64,000 nt of DNA from positions 2,914,001 through 2,978,000 of the forward strand of contig NZ_CP024011.1 in assembly GCF_002688565.1 (NCBI RefSeq), read 5' to 3'. This document shows positions 1 through 9,920 of the stretch, piece by piece (position 1 is the first letter of the stretch; each line of letters starts with the position of its first letter). The translations under genes and the position numbers were made by a program. The notes below the pieces were generated by a model. It was not told the DNA's origin, did no database searches, and worked only from the letters and a program-made list of their open reading frames with translations. This DNA comes from Acinetobacter sp. LoGeW2-3. Its GTDB lineage: Bacteria; Pseudomonadota; Gammaproteobacteria; Pseudomonadales; Moraxellaceae.

Positions 1-178
1 TTCAGGATTTTCTGTAAATCTGAGATACAAATTCCTGTCCGGAAAACCCCTCTAACTTTGTAAAAGCATGTTGCAATTCCCTGCAATGCCGTTTTAAATG
101 TGTGGCATATACATTGAATAATTTATTTGATTGACCGCATTGAACGTCGGTCCATTCAAAACAATATGGATAGAATAG

Positions 179-997
179 ATGATGTTTAAAAAACATGTCT
201 TATACACACTCAGCATGCTCTGCACCACTCCACTCTTTGCTGCAGTCCCGATTGAATCTCGCGGTTTAAGCCAAAGTGGTAATGGCTCAGCACCTGCCAG
301 TACCATGCCTGCAATTGCTTCAGGGGTAGATACGCCGGTACAAACCAATATGAGCTGGCAATTACTGCAAAAAAATCAGCAACTGGAAAATGACATCCGT
401 AGTTTACGCGGCAAGATTGAAGAACAGGACAATGAAATTCAATCACTGAAAAGTGAACTTGCGAATCGCTATGCCGATCTTGATCAACGTTTTGAGTTGT
501 TACAGCAGAAGATTGATCCAGAATCACAAGGCACTGAGGAGGATAATCAACAGGATACTGCACCCAGTTCAGGGTCAAGCAACGGCAAGCTAAGCCAAGC
601 TCAGACATCTACCACAACGTCTGCTCAACCTTCCGAGCTGGAAAAAGCAGCATATACCGTTGCTCTGGATGCCTATAAGAATGGCGGTGCAGCAAAAGCC
701 ATTGCACCGATGCAGAATTTCATCAAGAACAATCCAAACAGTGTCTATATCAGTAATGCCTACTTTTGGTTAGCTGAATTCAACCTGTCGATTGATCCGC
801 CGAACTTCACCGAAGCGAAGCGAAATTATGCCATTGTGGCAGATCGTTATCCCAACTCAGCCAAAGCTGCTCGTGCTTTGTATCAGTTATATAATGTCAG
901 TGAGGAAGTTGAGAAAAACAAGACTTTAGCGGCACAGTATAAGGCTCGTTTACTAAAGAATTATCCGCAGTCTGAAGAAGCTAAATTCTTTAAATAA
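179..997 (+). CDS. cpoB: CpoB/YbgF-like periplasmic coiled-coil TPR protein
   Basis: Predicted 272-residue exported protein. It has an N-terminal signal peptide (basic KK, then hydrophobic, Ala-rich end near residue 21), a low-complexity Ser/Gly/Ala linker, a coiled coil at about residues 58-112 with regular Leu/Gln heptads, a second Ser/Thr/Gln-rich linker, and a C-terminal TPR-like region at about 153-272. That order matches CpoB (YbgF), which in other Gram-negatives coordinates Tol-Pal constriction with PBP1B. Known family members sit after tolB-pal; here only about 180 bases precede the gene in the window, so that cannot be tested. Two adjacent ATG codons (179, 182) make the exact start uncertain. 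It converges on lpxA and shares a bidirectional terminator with it. The symbol is by architecture only. Confidence 0.75.
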   Translation: MMFKKHVLYTLSMLCTTPLFAAVPIESRGLSQSGNGSAPASTMPAIASGVDTPVQTNMSWQLLQKNQQLENDIRSLRGKIEEQDNEIQSLKSELANRYADLDQRFELLQQKIDPESQGTEEDNQQDTAPSSGSSNGKLSQAQTSTTTSAQPSELEKAAYTVALDAYKNGGAAKAIAPMQNFIKNNPNSVYISNAYFWLAEFNLSIDPPNFTEAKRNYAIVADRYPNSAKAARALYQLYNVSEEVEKNKTLAAQYKARLLKNYPQSEEAKFFK

Positions 998-1011
998 AAA
1001 TATTCAGAAAT

Positions 1012-1044
1012 AAAAAAAAGACACCTCAATGGGTGTCTTTTTTT
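1012..1044. terminator. Bidirectional intrinsic terminator between cpoB and lpxA
   Basis: GACACC (1020-1025) pairs with GGTGTC (1032-1037) across a 6-base loop. The stem is flanked by an A-run on the left and a T-run on the right, so it can end transcription from both convergent genes. Confidence 0.85.
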
Positions 1045-1056
1045 ATAAATAGCTTA

Positions 1057-1845
1057 TTAACGTACAATACCGCGTTTAGACTGCTCTAAAGAATCAAGCA
1101 AACGCTGTGCTTCAGCGACTTCTGGCAGAATCTCTGTACGAATTTTTTCAATCGCTTCTTGTGTAGTCAGACCTGATTTATAAATCAGCTTAAATGCCTC
1201 ACGCAGACCATTGATCACATTTTTCGACCAACCTTTACGACGCATCCCTTCTACATTCATCGCAAATGCATGTGCAGGATTACCGGAAACCATCACATAA
1301 GCAGGCACATCTTTCAAAATCAGTGATGCACCGCCAATCATGCTATAAGAATCGATCTTACAGAATTGATGAATACCCGAGTTACCACCAACCACCACAT
1401 AATCACCTACATGGACGTGGCCCGCAACACCTACGTTATTGGCAAAGATGTTGTAATCGCCCACCATACAGTCATGTGCAATATGGGTATTTACCATGAG
1501 CAGGTTATGACTGCCAATTTTGGTAATACCATTGTCCTGAACCGTACCGCGATGCAGACTGCAATGCTCACGAATCTTGTTATGATCGCCAATTTCCAGC
1601 CAGGTTTCTTCACCCGCATATTTCAGATCCTGACAAACTTCTCCCACACTCGCAAACTGGAAAATCTCATTATGTTCGCCAATGCGTGTGTATCCACCCA
1701 CAACAACGTGTGAATGAAGTTTAGTACCTGTACCAATAGTGACATTTGGCCCGATGATACAGTAAGGACCAATTTGAACATCTGAAGCAATTACTGCAGA
1801 TGCGTCAATAATGGCAGTTGGATGAATAAGGGAGTTATTGCTCAT
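1057..1845 (-). CDS. lpxA: UDP-N-acetylglucosamine acyltransferase LpxA
   Basis: First enzyme of lipid A synthesis: transfers a 3-hydroxyacyl chain from ACP to the 3-OH of UDP-GlcNAc in the cytoplasm. The 262-residue length is typical. Most of the protein is a left-handed beta helix of hexapeptide repeats (IHPTAII, VQIGPYCIIGPNVTIG and so on). The catalytic-His region is visible in NTHIAHDCMVGDYNIFANN, and a helical C-terminal domain follows. The chosen start is the ATG at 1845, giving MSNNSLIHPTA; it overlaps the fabZ stop by 4 bases (ATGA), indicating translational coupling. A longer reading frame upstream lies inside fabZ and is not family-like. It is the last gene of the minus-strand block; lpxB, which follows lpxA in enterics, is absent. 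Confidence 0.96.
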   Translation of the reverse strand: MSNNSLIHPTAIIDASAVIASDVQIGPYCIIGPNVTIGTGTKLHSHVVVGGYTRIGEHNEIFQFASVGEVCQDLKYAGEETWLEIGDHNKIREHCSLHRGTVQDNGITKIGSHNLLMVNTHIAHDCMVGDYNIFANNVGVAGHVHVGDYVVVGGNSGIHQFCKIDSYSMIGGASLILKDVPAYVMVSGNPAHAFAMNVEGMRRKGWSKNVINGLREAFKLIYKSGLTTQEAIEKIRTEILPEVAEAQRLLDSLEQSKRGIVR

Positions 1846-2330
1846 GCCTGCTCGACTTTCTGATGCGAAACCATAATTTCCGCGGTTGTTGCGACTACGC
1901 CATCTACTGTGGCAATACAATTATATTTGTAAATGCCACGTCTTTGCATCACTAATTCAGCTTTTAATACCAATTGGTCGCCTGCAACCACTTGTTTTTT
2001 AAATCTAACCTTCTCAGCACCCGCAAAAAGGAACAAAGAACCCTCTGTTGGAGTCTCATTATTCATGACGAAACCAAGAATACCTGCAACCTGCGCCAGC
2101 GCTTCAACAATCAAGACACCCGGCATAATTGGGTAATTCGGAAAATGGCCCTGCAAAAACTCTTCATTAATTGAAACGTTTTTATAACCCACGATGCCAT
2201 TGTCAGTAATATCTACCACGCGATCCACAAGCAAGAACGGATAGCGATGTGGTAAATATTCACGAATCTTTTGAATGGTCATTGGCAATTCAGGCTTCGT
2301 GAATGTAGGCAAATTCGATTCTGTCATCAT
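1842..2330 (-). CDS. fabZ: 3-hydroxyacyl-ACP dehydratase FabZ
   Basis: Dehydrates 3-hydroxyacyl-ACP in fatty-acid elongation and competes with LpxA and LpxD for 3-hydroxyacyl-ACP. The 162-residue hotdog-fold protein shows the family motif LPHRYPFLLVDRV near the N-terminus (catalytic His) and GHFPNYPIMPGVLIVEALAQ (catalytic Glu in the hotdog helix). It lies 2 bases after lpxD and overlaps lpxA by 4 bases, the classic lpxD-fabZ-lpxA arrangement. Two consecutive ATGs (2330, 2327) leave the exact start open by one codon. Confidence 0.96.
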   Translation of the reverse strand: MMTESNLPTFTKPELPMTIQKIREYLPHRYPFLLVDRVVDITDNGIVGYKNVSINEEFLQGHFPNYPIMPGVLIVEALAQVAGILGFVMNNETPTEGSLFLFAGAEKVRFKKQVVAGDQLVLKAELVMQRRGIYKYNCIATVDGVVATTAEIMVSHQKVEQA

Positions 2331-2332
2331 AA

Positions 2333-3403
2333 TTATTTACGCAACTTAAATGTTGATTCAATGGACTCAATTTGAGACTGCATATGATCAAGGCGTTTAA
2401 CCACCTGGGTCAATGGCACATCTGCTAATTGTCTTAAACGAACCACAGTGCGTTTCCACTTTTGATTTTCAAACAATCCGATACCAGAAGAATATTTTCC
2501 AGCTTCAGAAATATTATTTGTCACCATTGACATTCCAGTCAAAGATACATTATCGGCAATATTCAGGTGTCCTGAAATCGCTGTAGCTCCACCAATGATA
2601 CAGTTTTTGCCAATCGTGGTACTACCTGCAATTGCAGTTTTTGCTGCAATCGCTGTATTGGCACCGATTTTAACGTTATGTGCGACTTGCACAAGGTTAT
2701 CAATAATGACGCCATCTTCCAAAATGGTGTCATCCAGCGCACCACGGTCAATACTACAATTAGAGCCAATACGAACATCATCACCAATGTGTACTGAACC
2801 CAATTGTGCAATCCGGTTCCATTTACCTTGATAAGGAGCAAAACCAAAACCTTCACTGCCAATAACGCTATTGGCATGAATACGCACCCGGTCACCAATT
2901 TTTGTAGCACCGGTCAATGTCACATGTGCATCAATAAAACAGTCTTTACCAATTTCAACCTGATCATCAATTTGCACATGCGGTTGTACAATCGTATTAG
3001 CCCCTACTACACAATTTTCACCGATCACGACAAAGTGGCCAATATAGGCATCCTCCGCGATGACAGCCGAAGGATGAATCTGTGCAGTGCTTTCAATACC
3101 ACGCTGGGTCTGCTTTTTTTCAAATACATGCGTTAGCATTGCAAAAGCAAGATAAGGATTCGCCACGACAATAAAATTCTGATGTGAACTGAGCTGCTCT
3201 TTCAGCTCAGCAGTCACAATCAGGGCACCCGCCTGGCTTTGAGCCGCCTGCTCAAGATATTTGTCAGCAGTAACAAATGCCAAATCTTGTGATGTTGCAT
3301 GCTCAAGACTCGCCAAGCCTCTTAACTGCAAATCGGCCTGACCCACACACTCACCTTGTACTAGACGAGCGAGGTCAGCTAATAGAAGCTGTTGATGATT
3401 CAT
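2333..3403 (-). CDS. lpxD: UDP-3-O-(3-hydroxyacyl)glucosamine N-acyltransferase LpxD
   Basis: Third lipid A step: N-acylates UDP-3-O-acylglucosamine. The 356-residue protein has the expected three parts: an N-terminal uridine-binding domain (about 1-100, with the FAMLTHVF region), a long hexapeptide-repeat beta helix (about 105-310) containing [10 protein letters not shown] with the catalytic His, and a C-terminal helix ([29 protein letters not shown]). It sits 3 bases downstream of skp and 2 bases upstream of fabZ, so it is co-transcribed with them. Confidence 0.96.
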   Translation of the reverse strand: MNHQQLLLADLARLVQGECVGQADLQLRGLASLEHATSQDLAFVTADKYLEQAAQSQAGALIVTAELKEQLSSHQNFIVVANPYLAFAMLTHVFEKKQTQRGIESTAQIHPSAVIAEDAYIGHFVVIGENCVVGANTIVQPHVQIDDQVEIGKDCFIDAHVTLTGATKIGDRVRIHANSVIGSEGFGFAPYQGKWNRIAQLGSVHIGDDVRIGSNCSIDRGALDDTILEDGVIIDNLVQVAHNVKIGANTAIAAKTAIAGSTTIGKNCIIGGATAISGHLNIADNVSLTGMSMVTNNISEAGKYSSGIGLFENQKWKRTVVRLRQLADVPLTQVVKRLDHMQSQIESIESTFKLRK

Positions 3404-3406
3404 TGA

Positions 3407-3904
3407 TTATTTAATTGCATTAACCTTTTGAATCATTTTATCAGTTAAATCATACTTAGGGTCATAGGCAAGCGCGCTATTTTTATTCAAAACCACATCC
3501 AGCTTATTTTCTTGACGTAACTGTTCAGCGACTTGTTTTACACGTGCATCAAATATCGTACGAACTTGCTGAATAGAACTTTGCGCACTCGCCTGTACAG
3601 ATTGCTGTAATTGACCTAATTCTTTAAATTTTGCCTGATATTGCTCTTCAATCTTTTTCTTGTCTGCCGCACTCATATTTGGATTGGCCTGAGCACGCTG
3701 TTGAATAGCTTCTAATTCCTTATTAAGCTGTTCAATTTTGGTTGTTTGCGGCTTAATATTCTGCTGGAAAGTCGTGTTCTGCTGTTTTAGATAACTACTA
3801 TTTTCTACCAGACGTTCCAGATCTATTACACCAACTCCGGCTGCTTGCACCGTCGAAGTTAAAGTTGCTATAGCGATACCCATCGCCACTATCATTTTTT
3901 TCAT
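3407..3904 (-). CDS. skp: OmpH/Skp-family periplasmic chaperone
   Basis: Predicted periplasmic holdase that keeps unfolded outer-membrane proteins soluble on the way to BamA. It has a signal peptide (MKKMIVAMGIAIATLTSTVQA) and then about 140 residues dominated by charged, Gln-rich helix that fits the two coiled-coil tentacles of Skp, ending in the family-like VNAIK. The start at 3904 gives a normal signal peptide of a 165-residue protein; an ATG six codons upstream would place acidic residues before it. It follows bamA after a 90-base gap containing a strong terminator-like hairpin. Confidence 0.9.
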   Translation of the reverse strand: MKKMIVAMGIAIATLTSTVQAAGVGVIDLERLVENSSYLKQQNTTFQQNIKPQTTKIEQLNKELEAIQQRAQANPNMSAADKKKIEEQYQAKFKELGQLQQSVQASAQSSIQQVRTIFDARVKQVAEQLRQENKLDVVLNKNSALAYDPKYDLTDKMIQKVNAIK

Positions 3905-3922
3905 CTGTATTTCTCTATCCAT

Positions 3923-3969
3923 AAAAATGGTCTTGTGAATAGTAATTTCTTACTACTCTACAAGACCAA
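3923..3969 (-). terminator. Strong terminator-like hairpin between bamA and skp
   Basis: Read on the minus strand, TGGTCTTGT (3968-3960) pairs with ACAAGACCA (3936-3928). Inside that, GAGTAGTAA pairs with TTACTATTC around a GAAA loop. The whole is about 18 base pairs with a single bulged A, followed by TTTTTAT. It looks like an intrinsic terminator or attenuator placed within the bamA-skp-lpxD operon. Confidence 0.7.
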
Positions 3970-3994
3970 GTAATATTCACTTTGGTGAATTAAA

Positions 3995-6496
3995 TTAGAA
4001 AGTACGACCAATTTCGAATTGGATATTCTTGGTATCGTCGCCTTTCTTCTCATTTAATGGGAAGGCATAGCTAAGTGATAATGGGCCAATCATGGTAATC
4101 CATGTGAATCCAGCACCTACGCTATAACGCATATTTTCTGTATCAAAATCAAAATTATCTTTACAATATTTTTTGGCATCTACATCAGGATTGTTTTCAT
4201 TTAGATATAGGCTGCCGCGAGGCACTGTACATTGTGTATCGAAAACTTGCGCACCTTCAGCAAAGATTACTGGTCGAACTTGACGTGCCCAATCCCCTTT
4301 AAACGGAACAGGTAATACCAATTCAGCACCAAACTGCACTAACGCATTACCACCTACTTCTTCAGGGTCATAATCACGTTGTTTGGATTCACTATAAGCA
4401 ACGCCTGGATATCTTGGACCAAGCGTACTGTTTTCATAACCACGAACCGAACCAAAGCCACCTGCATAGAAGTTCTTATAGAAAGGCAGATCATTACCAT
4501 AACCTAACTTACCATAACCACGTAGTACGAAGTCTCTACCTAATGGGAAGAATGCTTGTGCATCATAAGTGATTTTTTGATATTCAACATCACTACCTGG
4601 CAATGCCACTTCACCGTTAACACGGTGTGAAACACCAGATGTCGGGAACATTGGACGGTTCAAAGTATTATATGACCAACCTAAATTTAAATTATAGGTT
4701 AAGAAATCACCCTTAAACTCATTTGCATATGTTTGCCACTGATCATCATTAGGACCACATTTACCATCTGTAGTAGATAATCCTTGAGGACAATAACGTC
4801 CAATGCCCGAATCTTGACCACCATTTGCAAGTAGATAATCACGTACATATGTAGAAACATATGGACCTGTAGTAACATCAGTCTGATCAATATTCAAACC
4901 AATACTTAAGCTCTGATTTTCATCAATCGGATAACCAAAGTTAATACCACCACCGAAACTATCCGTCACATAGTTGTTAACGTTATAGTCATCATCCAAC
5001 TTAGTTTTGCGATAGTAGAGGTTATAACCACGACGTACACCATCAATGGTGAAGTACGGATCGGTTACACTTAAATTATAGTAGTCTTGTGTTTCAGAGC
5101 GAGATAAGTCAATTGCAACACTATTCCCTGTACCCAAGAAGTTCGTTTGGCTTAAACCCGCCTGAAAAGTCACACCGCCACTTTGAGAGAAACCAACAGC
5201 CAGAGTACTGGTACCAGAATGCTGTTCTTCAACTGCCACATTTAAATCAATCTGGTCTGGTGAACCTGGAATACGCGCCGGTTTGATGTCGACGGTTTTA
5301 AAGAAACCTGTACGCTCTAAACGCACTTTAGACAGGTCAATTTTTTCATTGCTTGCCAGTGCGCTTTCCATTTGGCGCATTTCACGACGTAATACTTCAT
5401 CTGCAGTTTTGCTATTACCAGTGAAATTAATGCGACGTACAGTCACCTGCTGACCTGGATTGATGTAATAGTTCAAATCAACCAGTTTGGTGTCTTTATT
5501 AATTTCTGGAACCACATTTACTTCTGCGAAGTAGTAACCGGCATTACCATATTTACGTAGTAACAACTGCTTAACGGCATTCACTTTTTCTTGTGAATAG
5601 ATTTCACCGTTTTTATATAGTTGTAAAACTTTCAGCTCATCCGTTGAGTAAAGTGCATCGCCCAAGAATTTGGTTTCACCAAACTTGAACTGTTCACCTT
5701 CATCTACAGATACTTCAATGAAGACATGCTTTTTATCTTCACTCAGGTTCAGGCTCGAGTTATTAATATTGAAGTTGATATAACCACGGTTCAGGTACAT
5801 GGCACGCAAAGCTTCAAGGCTCGCTGCCATTTTTTCACGTGCATAGCGATCATTGCGGGAAATAATCGAATTCCAAGAGCTTTCCTTAATTGCGAAAGCC
5901 TGCTTGATCTCATCTTCTTTAAAGACTGTATTACCAATGATGTTGATGTCAAAAACTTTGGCAGCCTTACCTTCAACAAATTCAATCAGCAGATCGACAC
6001 GGTTGTTAGGCTTTGGCGTAGTCTTAACTGTAATATCTGCGTCATAACGACCTTGTTGCATGTATTGCTGTTCAAGCTCGGTTTCTACAGTTTGCAGTGC
6101 AGATTTTTTCAGGACCTCACCTTCCGTGAGACCCATTTTTTTCAAACCTTCTTCCAAAGCTTCTTTTGGAATCAGCTTGTTACCTTTCAGTTCAATCTTG
6201 GAAATAACAGGGCGTTCAACAACCTGGAATATTAAGGTATTACCAGCTTGTGTTGCCTTAATGTCATCAAACAAACCTGAGGCGTACAGACTACGGATCG
6301 CATTGGCAATAATAGGATCATTGACACGATCACCACTATTGATTGGCACCAGGCCATACACATTTTCGGGAGTGAGACGAACCAGTCCGTCAAATTTTAT
6401 ATCTTGTACTACGAACTCATCTGCCGCATATACTTGTTGTGCAACTGCCATAGCACTAACGAGTGCCAAAGGCATAAATAAATGTGTGTGCTGCAT
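3995..6496 (-). CDS. bamA: Outer-membrane protein assembly factor BamA
   Basis: Omp85-family core of the BAM complex, inserting beta-barrel proteins into the outer membrane. The 833-residue length is typical. A signal peptide ends near residue 24 (QQVYA then ADEF). Five POTRA domains follow (about 25-425; VQDIKFDGLVRLTPENV begins POTRA1). The C-terminal 16-stranded barrel contains the lid-loop motif VRGYENSTLGPR and ends in FEIGRTF, with the terminal Phe expected of a barrel protein. It is downstream of rseP by 40 bases and upstream of skp. Confidence 0.97.
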   Translation of the reverse strand: MQHTHLFMPLALVSAMAVAQQVYAADEFVVQDIKFDGLVRLTPENVYGLVPINSGDRVNDPIIANAIRSLYASGLFDDIKATQAGNTLIFQVVERPVISKIELKGNKLIPKEALEEGLKKMGLTEGEVLKKSALQTVETELEQQYMQQGRYDADITVKTTPKPNNRVDLLIEFVEGKAAKVFDINIIGNTVFKEDEIKQAFAIKESSWNSIISRNDRYAREKMAASLEALRAMYLNRGYINFNINNSSLNLSEDKKHVFIEVSVDEGEQFKFGETKFLGDALYSTDELKVLQLYKNGEIYSQEKVNAVKQLLLRKYGNAGYYFAEVNVVPEINKDTKLVDLNYYINPGQQVTVRRINFTGNSKTADEVLRREMRQMESALASNEKIDLSKVRLERTGFFKTVDIKPARIPGSPDQIDLNVAVEEQHSGTSTLAVGFSQSGGVTFQAGLSQTNFLGTGNSVAIDLSRSETQDYYNLSVTDPYFTIDGVRRGYNLYYRKTKLDDDYNVNNYVTDSFGGGINFGYPIDENQSLSIGLNIDQTDVTTGPYVSTYVRDYLLANGGQDSGIGRYCPQGLSTTDGKCGPNDDQWQTYANEFKGDFLTYNLNLGWSYNTLNRPMFPTSGVSHRVNGEVALPGSDVEYQKITYDAQAFFPLGRDFVLRGYGKLGYGNDLPFYKNFYAGGFGSVRGYENSTLGPRYPGVAYSESKQRDYDPEEVGGNALVQFGAELVLPVPFKGDWARQVRPVIFAEGAQVFDTQCTVPRGSLYLNENNPDVDAKKYCKDNFDFDTENMRYSVGAGFTWITMIGPLSLSYAFPLNEKKGDDTKNIQFEIGRTF

Positions 6497-6536
6497 GCCA
6501 GTCTTTTCCGCTTGTTAATTTATTCCATCTACGTTG

Positions 6537-7892
6537 TTATAAACGCATAAAATCATTGAATAGTGCGAGTAACATCATACTACCCAGCAATACCATACCA
6601 ATTTTTAAGCCAACCAATTGTATTTGTTCAGAAACAGGTTTACCACGTAATAATTCGATAAAATAGTAAACCAGATGTCCGCCATCAAGCATTGGAATCG
6701 GCAGTAAATTTAATATCCCTAAACTTACACTCATTAGCGCCATAAAGGAAATAAAAGTTTGCCATCCCATTTCCGCGCTTTGACCTGCCACTTTAGCAAT
6801 CGTGATTGGACCAGATAAATTATCCAGACCGATCAGCCCACGTACCATTTTCACGATCGAATTCAGGATCATGGAAGATAGCTGCGTAGTTTTATCAAAA
6901 GCCATGACCAATGCTTCAGTCGGACTATATTGAATTGTTTGTTTGTATTCTGCCGGAATGGTGATTTTGCCTGGGTCACTTTGTACACCCAGCATACCGG
7001 TCACTTTACCCATATTGTCACGTTTCGCCTGTGGCATCACCTGCAAATGCACCACCTGGTTATTACGCAACACCTCTATTTTTAGTAATTTTTCTGGTGA
7101 TGCCTGTACCACTTGTACTACATCAAACCAGTTTTTCATCGCCACACCATCAATGGCAATGATCTTATCACCTTCTTTCATCCCTTGACGGATCGCAGCA
7201 CCATCTTCACTCAGCTTAGACACCACTGCCGGAATCTCAGGACGATACGGTATAAAACCCAAAGTATCTAATGGAGATTGTGATTGATCCTTTAGGAAGT
7301 TCTGAATTGGTAGATTAAAGTTTTTTAGCTGTCCATTACGTTCAGCCTGAATCGAAATTTGTCCGGTTTCACCGACACGATCCACCAAGGCATAATTCAG
7401 CTTTTCCCAAGTCGCAACTTGAGTCCCATCAACCGCAGTGATTTTGTCACCTTGCTGCATCTGTACCGTAGCAGCAGGTGTATTAGGAAGCACTTGTCCC
7501 ACACGAGTGTTTAATTGCTCTTGCGCTGGCAGAAATAAAATCCAGAACAGGATCACGGCAAAGAAAAGATTGATTAACGGACCCGCTGCAACAATAGCGA
7601 TACGCTTCCATGGATGTTGACGATTAAATGCTTTAGGCTTTTCTTCTTCAGGAACCTCACCCTCACGCTCATCCAGCATTTTGACATAGCCGCCAAACGG
7701 CAAAGCAGAAAGCTGATACTGAATACCAGATTTCTTTGAAGTCCATTTGATCAGCGTTGGGCCAAAGCCAATCGAATAAACCAGCACCTTCACGCCAAGT
7801 TTTCGCGCTACAAAGTAGTGTCCAAATTCATGGATCGCAATCAATGGACCCAATAACAGAATTGCAGCTGCGATAATAAACAAGGCGTTCAT
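6537..7892 (-). CDS. rseP: Site-2 intramembrane zinc metalloprotease RseP
   Basis: Membrane protease cleaving transmembrane segments of substrates such as anti-sigma factors and signal-peptide remnants. The 451-residue protein has the zinc motif HEFGH at residues 21-25 in the first transmembrane segment, two periplasmic PDZ domains (about 125-220 and 220-310; GDKITAVDGT and GDKIIAIDGVAM), and the third zinc-ligand motif LNLLPIPMLDGGHL near the C-terminus. It lies 3 bases after dxr, the common dxr-rseP-bamA order. Confidence 0.96.
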   Translation of the reverse strand: MNALFIIAAAILLLGPLIAIHEFGHYFVARKLGVKVLVYSIGFGPTLIKWTSKKSGIQYQLSALPFGGYVKMLDEREGEVPEEEKPKAFNRQHPWKRIAIVAAGPLINLFFAVILFWILFLPAQEQLNTRVGQVLPNTPAATVQMQQGDKITAVDGTQVATWEKLNYALVDRVGETGQISIQAERNGQLKNFNLPIQNFLKDQSQSPLDTLGFIPYRPEIPAVVSKLSEDGAAIRQGMKEGDKIIAIDGVAMKNWFDVVQVVQASPEKLLKIEVLRNNQVVHLQVMPQAKRDNMGKVTGMLGVQSDPGKITIPAEYKQTIQYSPTEALVMAFDKTTQLSSMILNSIVKMVRGLIGLDNLSGPITIAKVAGQSAEMGWQTFISFMALMSVSLGILNLLPIPMLDGGHLVYYFIELLRGKPVSEQIQLVGLKIGMVLLGSMMLLALFNDFMRL

Positions 7893-7895
7893 GTC

Positions 7896-9092
7896 TTAAC
7901 TTCCTTTATTCACAACGAATTGACGTGCGATATCACGCGCCTGCTGATCAGCCTCAAGAATCACTTCCAGCTGATCTGCTGTCTGATTGTCCATCGAATT
8001 CAGCGTATGTTCAACTACCTGAGGAATTTGTGTGAAAGCAATTTTTTCATGCAAAAATGCTGCTACGGCAATTTCATTGGCTGCATTCAGAATTGCAGGT
8101 GTAATTCCGCCTTGCTGCATCGCTTGACGTGCAAGTTTTAATGCAGGAAAACGCTGGGTATCCGGTTGCTGGAAATTCAGTTGTGAATGTACAAATAAAT
8201 CTAATGGCGCGACATGAGTACTGATCCGCTCTGGCCATGCCAAGGCATGTGCAATCGGGGTACACATATCCGGATTACCCATTTGCGCCAAAGTTGAACC
8301 ATCTACATATTGAACCATGGAGTGAATAATACTCTGTGGATGCACAACAACTGTAACAAATTGTTCTTTTACCGCAAATAAATGACAGGCTTCAATCAGT
8401 TCTAAGCCTTTATTCATCAAAGTTGCGGAATCTACCGAGATTTTTTGTCCCATCGACCAGTTAGGATGTTTGCAGGCTTGAGCTGGTGTAACAGTTTGCA
8501 GCTGATCAAGTGTATGATTTAGGAATGGACCACCTGATGCAGTCAGCAGAATCTGCTGTACACCCAGTTTAGGCTTACCATTGCGTTCAGCATCGAAGTA
8601 ATTGGCAGGTAAACACTGAAAAATTGCATTGTGTTCTGAGTCCACAGGTAGCAATAAAGCCCCATGGTCACGGGCGGCCTGCATCATGATGTCACCTGAC
8701 ATCACCAAGGCTTCTTTATTGGCCAGTAATACCCGTTTACCCGCTTTGACCGCAGCCAACGTTGGCAACAGACCAGCAGCGCCAACAATGGCCGCCATCA
8801 CTACATCCACTTCTGGATGTTCGGCGACTGCGATCAAACCCGCTTCATCGTGGAGAATTTCAATGTCGGATAATTGCTGTTGTTTCAGTAATTCTGCCAG
8901 TTCATCGACTTTAGATGTTGGCACTACAGCAATTTTCGGTCGGAACTGCTTACAAATTTCGACCAGTTCTGCAATACGGCTTTGTGCAGTCACAGCATAT
9001 ACGCTGTAGGCTTCAGGATGTCGCTGCAGGATTTTTAAAGTACTTTGACCAATGGAACCTGTAGCACCTAATATACAAACAGCTTGTGACAT
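7896..9092 (-). CDS. dxr: 1-deoxy-D-xylulose 5-phosphate reductoisomerase
   Basis: Committed step of the MEP isoprenoid pathway: converts DXP to 2-C-methylerythritol 4-phosphate using NADPH. At 398 residues it has normal length. The N-terminal Rossmann motif is [11 protein letters not shown], the metal and substrate region is [13 protein letters not shown], and LTASGGPF and [19 protein letters not shown] are the flexible-loop and active-site motifs. It follows cdsA directly and precedes rseP by 3 bases. The product feeds UppS in the same cluster. Confidence 0.97.
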   Translation of the reverse strand: MSQAVCILGATGSIGQSTLKILQRHPEAYSVYAVTAQSRIAELVEICKQFRPKIAVVPTSKVDELAELLKQQQLSDIEILHDEAGLIAVAEHPEVDVVMAAIVGAAGLLPTLAAVKAGKRVLLANKEALVMSGDIMMQAARDHGALLLPVDSEHNAIFQCLPANYFDAERNGKPKLGVQQILLTASGGPFLNHTLDQLQTVTPAQACKHPNWSMGQKISVDSATLMNKGLELIEACHLFAVKEQFVTVVVHPQSIIHSMVQYVDGSTLAQMGNPDMCTPIAHALAWPERISTHVAPLDLFVHSQLNFQQPDTQRFPALKLARQAMQQGGITPAILNAANEIAVAAFLHEKIAFTQIPQVVEHTLNSMDNQTADQLEVILEADQQARDIARQFVVNKGS

Positions 9093-9917
9093 TTATAAAT
9101 CTACGCCAATAAGTTTTAAAACATACATGCCTGCAGCAAAAATCGGTGCTGCAGCAAGGAGAGAATCAATCCGGTCCAGTACACCACCATGTCCTGGCAG
9201 AATACGACCTGAATCTTTAATACCAGCACGACGTTTGATCATTGATTCAAACAAATCGCCTAGCACAGAACTAAATACGGTTAATACCGACAAAATCAGG
9301 AATAAAATCAGCTCAGGAACACTGATATCGAGGTAAAGTAATGCCACTGTAATGACAATCAGCATCGAAGTCACGATACCGCCATACAAACCTTCAACCG
9401 ATTTGTTTGGACTGACATTTGGGGCAAGCTTTTTATTACCTAACTTGCGTCCAACAAAATAAGCACCACTATCTGCACCCCAAACCAACAGGAACAGATA
9501 CATCAACCACCATGGTGAATTCTGCCAAACTGAATAGATCGCAGTGACAGCTGCTGAAATTAAGATCACGCCAATGCCATTTAAACTGACATTGTACCAG
9601 CCATCATATTCCGGATAGGATTTGACCCAATAGATGCTGAGGATCCAGGTTAGAATAGAAGCTGCCCATAGCAGCATGGAGATGTCTGCAAAATATAATG
9701 CAAGTGCTGAAAGAACTGCGGTGATTAAACCATAACCCCAAGCAAATGGCTTAATTACTTTTTTCCCTTGGCGTGGCATGAGTTTGAACCACTCATAACC
9801 GGCAACGCCTGCAGCAACGACCATCAACACAAACATTGGATAATATGAGGTAGTGGCAAACATACAACTGAGTACAACAGCCACCAATACCAATGCGGTT
9901 ATAATCCGCTCTAACAT
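9093..9917 (-). CDS. cdsA: Phosphatidate cytidylyltransferase CdsA
   Basis: Makes CDP-diacylglycerol from phosphatidic acid and CTP at the inner membrane. The 274-residue protein has about eight hydrophobic segments and the family signature near the C-terminus (KRRAGIKDSGRILPGHGGV followed by LDRIDS), which carries the catalytic Asp residues. It starts 3 bases after uppS and abuts dxr with no spacer, consistent with tight co-translation. Confidence 0.96.
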   Translation of the reverse strand: MLERIITALVLVAVVLSCMFATTSYYPMFVLMVVAAGVAGYEWFKLMPRQGKKVIKPFAWGYGLITAVLSALALYFADISMLLWAASILTWILSIYWVKSYPEYDGWYNVSLNGIGVILISAAVTAIYSVWQNSPWWLMYLFLLVWGADSGAYFVGRKLGNKKLAPNVSPNKSVEGLYGGIVTSMLIVITVALLYLDISVPELILFLILSVLTVFSSVLGDLFESMIKRRAGIKDSGRILPGHGGVLDRIDSLLAAAPIFAAGMYVLKLIGVDL

Positions 9918-9920
9918 GTA

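Noticed and set aside
2..196. Minus-strand open frame at the left edge
   Set aside because: It overlaps the cpoB start, has no family resemblance, and its composition looks like a shadow; the first 178 bases are probably the end of an unseen upstream gene plus the cpoB leader.
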